DNA of 64,000 bases from Oncomelania hupensis (taxonomy: Eukaryota > Mollusca > Gastropoda > Littorinimorpha > Pomatiopsidae). Position numbers and translations under genes: made by a program. Under the pieces are notes generated by a model. It searched no databases. It had not been told where the DNA came from and saw nothing but the letters and a program-made list of their open reading frames with translations. Below are positions 26,801-36,700 of this stretch, one piece after another. Where the stretch lies: assembly GCA_036898135.1 (NCBI GenBank), contig CM072523.1:31250811-31314810 (forward strand), read 5' to 3'. Position 1 is the first letter of the stretch; each line of letters opens with the position of its first letter.

Positions 26801-29800
26801 GTCTGGGCTGCTCGCTGCACAGTTTCTTCAGGGTGGACTTCAGCGTAGCATTGAACTTTTCGACAAGCCCGTTGCACATTGGATGGTAGGGTGTCGTAGT
26901 CAAATGCCGGATGCTCAGCAGTCTGTTGACCTCCTTCATGCAGTCAGAGACGAACTGCGTCCCGAGGTCTGTCAGAATTTCTTCAGGCACTCCAAGTCTA
27001 CTGAACATGTCCACCAGTGCCTCTGCTACAGTTTCAGTGTCAATCCTTTTCAGTGGCACTGCTTCTGGGTACCGAGTTGCATAGTCCACTAAAGTCAGTA
27101 CCCACCGATGACCTTCTTCACTCGGAGGTCTTATTTCGCCGATTAAATCTAAGGCCACCCTCTTGAAAGGTCGGTCGATCAGAGGCATCCTCTGCATAGG
27201 CACTTTCGGGACCCTTCCTCGAGGTATGGTCTTCTGGCTAATGTCACATGATCGGCAGAAACGGCTGACGTCCGCATGAAGTCCTGGCCAGTATAACACC
27301 GCCTGGATTCTGTCTGACGTCTTCTTGATGCCTAGGTGACCTCCCATGGAGTCGTGAGCTACTTCCAGCACTTGGCGCCTTAGGGGTAACGGTACCAAGA
27401 CTTGACGTAGTGGTTTACCTCCGTTGACCCTCGGGTGCTGGAAGATTCTGTACAGGATCTTGGCCTTCACCTCGAAATAGACCGTGCCACTGCCCTTGGT
27501 CACGTGGTCTTGGCGGTTCCTGTACTTGTTTAAAGTGCTGTCAGCTTCCTGGAGCTGGATCAGCTTACCTCTGTCCACGATGGCAGCTTTAGAGTTGTCG
27601 GCGACCTTCAGTGGCGTGGACGTCTTGTCTCTCTTGGCCTGGGCCCTGGTAGTAACAGCACCGACGATCTCTGGTCGGCAGGGCTGAGCCGGAGTAACCA
27701 CATTGTCCCGTAGCAGCTCTGAAAGGTCCCCATCGGGAAATGGCAGTGGATCCTCCTCCACAACTTCGACGCGTTGGGTTGAGGCAGGACTCCACTCTGG
27801 ATCGGGGTCGTCGGGTCGTCTCGCGCCGTCGATATTCCCGATCATCAAATCATACAGCAGCTTCTTCAGGCAAACCGCTTCGACTTCGCCTATGTAGAAA
27901 GGGGTGTTGACATGAATCTTCGCAACTGGCGATCTCACACATTTGCTGTCGGCCATGAGTGTCCATTTAGAATCGCCAGTGAATTGTTCTTTAGCGATTA
28001 GGTCTTCTCTGACGATGACCCCACTGCAGCCAGAGTCTCTTAAAACAGTCACTTCATGATTTCCGACGCGTCCCTTAGAAACAGGCATGTTCTGGACGGT
28101 CACAGCTGCGCTGGCGACGACGGGGATGGATTTTCCGTTGGCAAGGAGAAGTTGGCCATCGGTCATGCACTCTTGCACGTCCGCAGGAGTAGCTGTGCGC
28201 TTGGTCTCACTCGGAAGAATGACGCTCCCGCCTCACACTTGATGGTCAGATCTACTGTTTTGCCGTTGATTGGAGAAACGTCTCTGTCGGTTGCCCACCG
28301 CTGCATTGTCCGTACTGCCCCGCTGTCCGCTACTTTTGTTTTGAGGACAGTTAGCTGCTCTGTGGTCTGTAGCGTTGCAGGTGAAACAGCCTCTTGAATG
28401 CCCTTCCCTTGGAGGTGGCGTGGAGTCCGTGTGTCTCTGGCTCGTCTGACTCCCTTGGATCTGGTTCCCATGGCTTGCCGTCTTCTGAAAGTGTTTCGTC
28501 GCGCTGGGTGGCCCCAACGTTTTCTCATGAGCGATGAGATATCTTTCAGCAGCCTCAGCAACGTCTTTTAGCGTCTGCAACTTTTGTATTTCCAAGTGGA
28601 TCGCGAGGTCCTTAGGGCAGGCGTTGAGTAATTGTTCCCTCACGATCAGCTCATGGAGACTCTCGTAAGTCTTCCCTTTGCCTGATAATTCCACCCACTT
28701 GTGTAGGTATGATGACAGGCGCTCCACAAATTGCTTTGGTGTCTCGTCTGACAAAGGCCGGCATTCACGAAAGCGTTGACGGTAGCCCTTTTCTGTAAAG
28801 TTGTAGCACTGCAATAGGGCCGCTTTCAAAACGTCGTAGTCTTTGGCGTCATTATTCGACAGTCTACTGTAGACATCGAGCGCCTTCCCCGTCAGTAGTG
28901 CGCTAAGTATGATCGCCCAGTCTTGACGTTGCCATTTAGCGCTTTCGGCGAACCTTTCAAACCTCGCTAGATAGCTGTCGATCTGGTCATTTTCGTCGAC
29001 GAATGCTGGCAATTTTGGAGCTTTGAAGTCGCTGATAACGTGTGGCGCGTGCTGCTGTTGTTGGATGCGCGCCATCTCTAACTGGAACTGACGCTCAGCT
29101 TCCCTTTCTTCACGCCTGCGTTCCTCTTCTCTTTCTTCACGCTGCCGCTGCTCTTCTCTTTCTTCTCGGCGACGTTGTTCTTCTACTTCTCGACGCTTCT
29201 CTTCCAATTCTCTTTCTTCGCGCCGTCGCTGTTCTTCTCTTTCTTCACGCAATATTCTCTCCTGGCATTTGACGTACTCCATCAGCTGTTTGCCTTTTAG
29301 ATTTAGTTCAACCCCTTTCTGCCAGAAGTCAGCCATCTTGATGCTTCTGGAAAGTTCTTTTCTGGAAAGTTCTTTTCTGGAAAGTTCTTGACTGTGCTGT
29401 ACCTTTCTAGACTGTTCTAGAACAGCACGCTTTCTGCAGTAGCGCTGATGCTTGCCACTAGTCGCTTTCGCTGACGCAGGCCCCGCTGTCCTCGTCGTAT
29501 GCGACGCTGCACCACGCTGGTGTTGATGTATACGCCCCTGTGCTGAAGTAGACGCGACGTCCGCTCGCCGCTCTCTGTAACACTGGCGATGTAGCTCCGA
29601 GACTGTCCCTCGACGTAGTCTTACGGCAGCCACGTAGTCCCGATCTGTTGTTCGCTCACGAAGCAACTCTTCGGCGACTACACGCCCTTGCAGTCAACCC
29701 GAACCTATCGGTGATGTAGTCCCAGTATGTTGGCCCCTCTCGACGCAACTTGTTGGCGGCTACCCTCGATGACTGCCTCTCGTAACGTTGACTCGCTTGT

Positions 29801-32111
29801 TGTAGCAGTTGAACCCTTGGCTATGGCATGAATCGCGGCTTGGCCCCCAAAATGTTACACTCAGTTTGATGATGGTGTTTTCTTTATCAGTATTTGATTC
29901 AGCCCCAATGCTGAATTCCTGATAAGGTGTAACTCAGATTCGTTTATCCACGCAGCCTGCTCACTCAGCATACAAGACACGGAGTCGACGTATGAAGTTT
30001 TCCACTTTTATTCAGCATACATCAACAACTGCATACAATCCTCAACTCGCCTTTCCACTTTCAAATTTTACTTTCCAAATAAGAAAGAGAGTTCTCTTAT
30101 ATAGCGCACTTACAAGCTCAGAGAGCTTCTCAAGGCGCTGGCCCGTAATATCCAGCAATCACACAATAGTTTGCTGAAGTCAGGATTCGAACCCACGTCG
30201 CCCAAGACGCACTCACATAAGTCGTGCGCTCTGACCACTGAGCTATCCCTGCCGCCTAATCACTATCAACAACTTCTTCTTCTTTTTTGAAACAGCGCGG
30301 CACTTAAATAGTCTCTTGATACTCCCGAATAACCTGGATCAATCTCGTATGACGCAATTTAACCAATCGCTTCTAACTTCGTCATTACTGTCTTACGTCA
30401 TACATATTTCTTCTCCTTCCGGAACGTCCTCTTGCTTCCACATGTATCGGGAAATTTCTATCGAGAGTAAACACGCAGATCCAGAAAATTCTCCAGTAAT
30501 ATCGACTAACGCAAATCATCAACGTTATACAAAGCCTCTCCTAACAACAATGCAAACTCAAATCAAAGGTAAATAAACTCCATTATTGAATACTGTGCAA
30601 AACGAAACGATTAGATCTATCGTGCGCGTTTCCGACGTACTACCATCCGCGTTTCAACGTAACACTTTGTAGGCATGACAGATTCACTGCGGCAACAGTA
30701 CCCCCGTTGGAGTGCCGGGGGTTTCAGTATAAATAGTATCCCCACTTTATGGAAATTTAGTGCTTTAAATTCCCACTGTTGCTATCTTCCTCATATACTC
30801 TTTCCCATTCCTGCTCTGTCCTATCACTCTGCTATACTATCTTCTTCTTCGCTAGATCAATGACCTACCTTTTTTCTTGAAAACTCTTCCTGGACAAGAC
30901 TCCTTGTTTGTGTATGAGGTCTGTTGGATCAGCTTGGGAGTGTTGGACGCTTTCTGCTGGGTGGTCACTAGGGCTTCCTATGATGTTAGTATTTAGCAAT
31001 ATAGGCATTTTATATGTATATGTTTCGTTGATGATTTGTAATGATGGTTGTATTCTATTTTGTTTTGGTAACCGGGGGTTCGCGTAGTTGAGGTAAACCC
31101 TCAGCCGTCCCCCGCGTGGGATGTCTTTATTGTAAAGTGACTGGCCGGTGGAGGGCGTTCAATTTTCCCACTAGGGTTGTTTCAGCAGATCTTTTATGCG
31201 GATCGGGGGTTGTCCGGTCCTGATTTGGCTCGGAGGAGTCCGCTGGACCTAAAGCAACAATAAATCAATCAATGAAACAGTGAACCCTACGAGATGCTAA
31301 AAAAAATGCACATACCTTGTGACGTCATCAGATTGACGTCATAATTTGTTGTGTTTTTTTTTTTCTTTCTAATTCTACTTTACCCCAGACTACTAGAGGG
31401 ATTTATTTAACGTTTGGTAGGTACTTAAGACTTCATCTGTGCCTCCAAAGTAAAAATCACACTTGCAACAAATCGAGTGACGTAATCATCGTGGCGTCAT
31501 TAAAAAAAAAGAAGACAATTTGTAATTAGAGTGTACAGATCTCTTGACCCTTAAGCGAAACTATGGTATATTGAGTGACCTCATCGTGAGAGGTCATCAT
31601 GTTGATGTCAAAATTGTTGTTGTTGTTGTTGATGTTTTGGTCTAATTCTATTTTCTCACAAACTACTTGGGGGATTTGCTTCAAGTTCGATATATATTTA
31701 GACTTTGCGTATGCCTTCCAACGTAAAACCAAACTTGTGCAAATCGAGTAAGGTAATCACAAGAACTTTCGCCTATAAAAAAAATTGTTGTACCTTGAGG
31801 CCTACGATTGAAACGGTTTTTCGGACGTAGACACAGCAGTCTCTAATATCTAGAGACACAGACGGCGATAGACTTTGAAAGACCTTTCTCACGTCCAATC
31901 AATCTGTCCGGTGTCGCCATCTACGCACTCGCTGCCACGCGTGGAAGTGACGTCACGTCAATAGTATAATCCAATAATATGGCGGGGCATAGCCCTAGCG
32001 CACTGAATCTAGACAAATGCTCCGCTCCTTCCAGATTACATTTAGCTGGACAATAAGGGAGAGAGAGAAGAATAAGTGCGGAGAACAGGGAAATGGAGAA
32101 GAGGGAGAAAA

Positions 32112-32180
<69 letters not shown>

Positions 32181-32261
32181 ATACAATACAATACAAGGTT
32201 ATTGCTTTAGGTCCAGCGGACTCTTCCGAGCCAAATCAGGACCAAAGAGAGAGAGAGAGTA

Positions 32262-32315
<54 letters not shown>

Positions 32316-33686
32316 AAGACAACAGTCACTGATATCGGCAAGTGTCCGTTTCCTAATTTTAATGGATTCGTTAATGATGCGAATTATTCACGTGTTAGTT
32401 TGATCTCCTTTATCGCAGGTTCAGCCTGAAAAAAACTAGCACCTAATCAATCTCAATGAGTTTAATTAAATTTCTAATTTGCAATTAAAACAGAACATCC
32501 AACCTTAAAAAGAACTTTCATCCAGGTTTGAATTATGTAGTCTTCGCGCGAATTTCCATTACGAAATTGTCTCCCTTTTTCTTTCGTCTTTTCTGATGCT
32601 CAAAGGTTACTGGGCTATATCAAATTCGGACCAGAGCGACACCTCCTTCATCATACCATCCCTCGTATTCCACGAGACACGAATGAATATAACATTTAAC
32701 AATACGTTTGTGCTTTCTGAGTTGGGAAAGAAGAGGCCGGGTCACCAGCAAGAACTGCTAGCAAGAACATCACTCGTACACACACACACACAACCCCAAA
32801 CACACCCACACGCATACACAAACACACAATTACACTCACAAACTTTATTACTAACCTTGTCTGTGGATCATCCCACCATGCATGATTCTGGCAACGAAGC
32901 AGCGTCCTTCATCATTCACCTTAAGTGTGATACCCTGCAAACACACACAACAGTATATGTTTATTTATTTATTTACAGCGTGGGCCAATAAAATGTTACC
33001 ACTTTTAAATTGTACATAGGTTTTTACAATGAAAACGTTTTCGGAAATTTTCTTCCCAGAAATGGCATGGAAGCACCAAATTATCATTTGATACCAAAGG
33101 TTTGCCACTTTTTCACTGGTTCTGTACACAGTTTAATAATTGATGATACGCTCAATCCACGCTCCTTTTCTCTGGATTACAGTCGCAACACGCACATTGA
33201 AGTTTGTGATGACATTGCTACACATCTCAAGTGGGATTCTCCCAATTTCATGACGGATGTTGGTCTTCAGGCCTCAATGGTCTGTGGGTTGTTGTACTAC
33301 ACTCTCTCCTTCATTGGGGTGGCCTCGTGGCGCGTTGGATAAGTCGCCGGTTTCCTATGCCGAAGGTCGCGGGTTCGATTCCCGCAAGGGGCGAATGTAT
33401 GTGACTTAGGTACGAGACTTTTGAGGTCACCGAGGGTTTTCTCCGGGCACTCCGGTTTCCTCCCTCCCTTCAATAATGGTACAGGATGCAGTCAATATAA
33501 AAATTTCAAAAATAAAAATTCGATTTTCTTCCGTCTTCTAATAGCGATCTCTCTGCCTTTACACCACCTGTTTGAGTGATGTATGTGTATTTGGTATGTG
33601 TGAGGGTAAATGAGACAGGTGAGCGTGTATGTTGGTATAGATCGCCGCGCTTTGAGCCTTGGGGAAAGGCGCGTACATAGCATCCT

Positions 33687-33732
<46 letters not shown>

Positions 33733-36700
33733 GTACCCTCATAGGAAGTAGTCTGCGGGAGAAAGATCATGGGAGTAGGCAGGCCATGAGTTGTCTGTGC
33801 GCCATGAGATAAGCCTATCTCCAGGAAAGAATTGTTTGAGGAAATCCAGTGAAAAAAATTGATTAGGTTTGGTATCGAATGATAATTTGGACATTTCTAT
33901 GAATAAAATTTTTGAAAACGTTCTCATTAAAAAAAAAAAACCCACTTATTTATGATTAATAAGTGATAAAATTTTATTTTCACTCCCTGTATATAAATTA
34001 ATTTTGTTTATGTTTCGTCTACGTACGCTCAACATACCCAAAATAATTCATCGAGTTATATCTATCTAAATAATGTCACATTCAAAATAATATATTTATT
34101 TATTTATCTAAATAATTTGATTTTGTATAGGCATATTCAATCATATCCTGTAACTCTAAAGTCGTTGGGACATCCCAGATGATCGTTTAATCATCCCAGA
34201 TGATCGTTTAATCAGCATACTTGTCACAATAGGCTATTTAGACCCTGCACTACGGATTCACGCCTTAAATAGTTCAGCCTGCTGTAGCTTTTGTAAATTA
34301 AAGTAGCTGCCTAGAAGACGATACAAGTCAGTTGTGTGCTAATCATAGGTAGGCAGCGACCTCATCCTGCTGACGTATAGCCACCCCCGCTAGAGTGCGC
34401 CACAGGTATCGGACGAGATTTTCGCGGGCTTTGGCTGACCGCAAGACTAGGTAGTCATTCTGTGCCTAACTCTCACACGAGAAGGAGCTATGCTCTGAAA
34501 GATCTCTGTAGCAGAAAGACTAAACAGGTGACGGGTGAAATTCATTCATCGCAGTATAGCCACAGCCGAACATTGTCAAAAAGGTAAATGATCAATCTTT
34601 TGTTTTATCACGATTTATTAATATTGTTGGATTACATTTGTGAAGTCTTGCCATGTTTTATCATTGTGAATGTTTGTAAAACTTAGTGTGACCACGTGGC
34701 GGACACGCGACCGGTTTCGGCACCACGAGGTAGCCTCTACTGTCCAACTGTTGTTTCTCCTATATGTATTATTGCAGACCAGTGGCTGTACCGGAGAATG
34801 TGTATGTTGTTAATTATTTCTCAATGTGTTTAGTTTAGCCATGATGTGTTTATTTATAGGAATTATGTTGGAGATTCCAGTGGACCACGGACCTAGAAGA
34901 ATGATCGTCCCTTGTATTGTGTAAGTGGAGCGATCACTGAGGGCTGCTTCTGCCATCAGTGAGACGCTCTGCAAACCCTTAGTATACAAGGCGTTGCAGA
35001 AACTCGTCTTATGTTTTGCAGACGAGCAGGCTTGTTGGTCCGATGCAGAAGATAGACCACTGAGGCAACCCTGACATTCGGCCTGCAGGGGAACATCGAG
35101 CATTGAGCTCCGATAGCCCAATAGTCAACAACCAAGGAGGAGACTCAATCACCACACCTCAAATATTCAGTTAAGTGACACTAAAGACGTGCACAAACAC
35201 TGCTCTAGAAGGACTGGGCGGTAGTCCATTCTCCTGAAAAAGAACATGAGACCAACCAGAACAAATAGCCCAATGATGAGGCAGTAGCAAATATCAAGAA
35301 CAGTAGCAGCATAGACCCATCAAGGAGCGAACTATTCGAAGTGAATTTAGTTCGCAGTGAATTTGTACATTTATGTTAATAGAGTGTTTAGAAAATTATG
35401 TATAGAGTAGAGGCAATAAATGTGTGATATTTACTGTTAACAAGTGGCTGGACTATTTATGTTTCATAGCCATGTAAGAGCTAGTGTGCCAGTGAATCTT
35501 TTACCATTTTCTCCCTATCTCTATAACCCTATCAGCACACAGACCGAGCTAAACATATAAATGTATTAAGATTAGTCATAGGGTGATTAAACTAGACGAT
35601 CTCCGCAGACAAAGACGAGTGGGTAATAGCGTTCCATTGTGCAGAGACCAGTAACAATAGATCCACCATCACAGTACTCCATCTATTTATGTCCCCAGCA
35701 ACCCTCATGGCTTCGCTCAGAGTCAAGCCAGTCCATTCTCGAATGTTGTCCTCCCACCTCTTTTTCGGTCTTTCTCTACTTCTGCCTCCTTGCACCGTGC
35801 CTTGCAGGATGGTTTTTGCAAGGCTTGATGCTCTTGTGAGGTGGCAATACCATTGGGGTTTCCGTTTCTTCACCACTGAGCATGTCATCGTGTTGTCCAA
35901 TGGCTTGTGTAATGGTCTGTCGGACTTCGTCGTTGGTAAAATGCTGGGTATAGGAAATGCCCAGAAGTCTTCTGTAGCACCTCGTCTCCATGCTTTGTAT
36001 TCTTCGTAGTAGGTCTGCTGTGAGGGTCCATGTTTCACAAGCGTATAGGAAGATGGAGGTGAATAAGGAGCGCAGCAGCCTTACCTTGGAGTGTAGACTG
36101 ATGGTCCTGTCTTTCCAAATGGGCTTCAACCTTGTCAGGCAGCAGTTGCTTGTGCGATCCTGGAGAGGACTTCCTGTCGGGACCCATTGTCTGATACATT
36201 GGTTCCTAAATATTTGAAGCTATGCACTGTATTGAAGGATTGGCCTTGGACTTTGATGTCCGTGTTGATGCCATTGGTTTTGTAGGTTATCATTTTGGTC
36301 TTCTCTGCATATATTTCAATTCCAAAGGCTCTGGAGGTGTTGTCAAGCCACTGTGCCAGCTGTTCAAGTTCTTGTTCCTCTCCAGCCAATCCATCAATGT
36401 CATATCTCTTCGTTCGTCACACAGGTCCAAAAGTTCAGGTGTGATCTACTGTTTCTTCTTTGAGCGGTGCTTGCCATGGATCTCAATGTTGTATATGCAT
36501 GTTCACCACAAAACTTCTAGGTCTTTAGTAGTCCGATTGTGCGATATCAGACATGCATTATAAACGCCAGGTCATGTGAAACCCAACTTCCCGCTACGGT
36601 GAGTGAGTTCGCGAGATACGCACGCAGCTGTTCACACAGTTACGACTACGGACATAAGCAAGGTAACAAGCTCGATGTGTACTTTTTAGTTACGAGTTTC

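Larger units (their letters stand above)
24945..30664 (-). mobile_element. Ty3/gypsy-like LTR retrotransposon, gag-PR-IN order, reverse transcriptase core deleted
   Basis: Complete structure: LTRs of 635 and 812 bp (the latter holds a SINE), ends TGTTAC...GTAACA, and a perfect 5-bp target duplication ctttg (24940-24944 and 30665-30669). Read on minus: 5' LTR, candidate primer-binding site just inside (ttttgggggccaagcc, 29835-29850), leader, gag, in-frame UGA, protease-integrase-RT remnant, a 3' non-coding tandem repeat, polypurine tract gagtggggggtta, 3' LTR. The LTRs differ by about five substitutions and one 3-bp indel, so the insertion is young. The integrase-before-RT order is that of Gmr1-like elements. 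It cannot make its own RT. Confidence 0.93.
24854..31271 (+). mobile_element. Family D retroposon, interrupted by an LTR element
   Basis: D proper is 24854-24944 plus 30665-31271, about 0.7 kb; the uninterrupted copy at 47571 shows the same sequence across the break. It is non-coding, ends in tccgctggacctaaagcaac and an (AATC)n tail, and is flanked by a 16-bp duplication, so it moved by target-primed retrotransposition. A short D-type frame starting with [11 protein letters not shown] recurs in copies but shows no recognisable domain. Confidence 0.85.
24688..31830. mobile_element. Unclassified dispersed repeat E, interrupted by family D and everything nested in it
   Basis: The left part (24688-24853) has the inverted-repeat start gagcttaaagctc and the ggcgtccgtcc...gtccgtccg block, common in mollusc repeats. 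The right part (31288 to about 31830) has repeated blocks about dropped response times such as tgacgtcat and ctact-gggggatttgctt. The split is proved by the 16-bp duplication atgaaacagtgaaccc at 24838-24853 and 31272-31287, which flanks the D insertion. No coding sequence; the outer ends are approximate. Confidence 0.55.

Noticed and set aside
30170..30257. tRNA gene on minus
   Set aside because: Head of SINE S2; a second copy with the same body occurs at 56472.
33315..33392. tRNA gene
   Set aside because: Box B is perfect, but the cloverleaf does not close and the sequence continues into a repeated SINE body with an (ATT)n tail.
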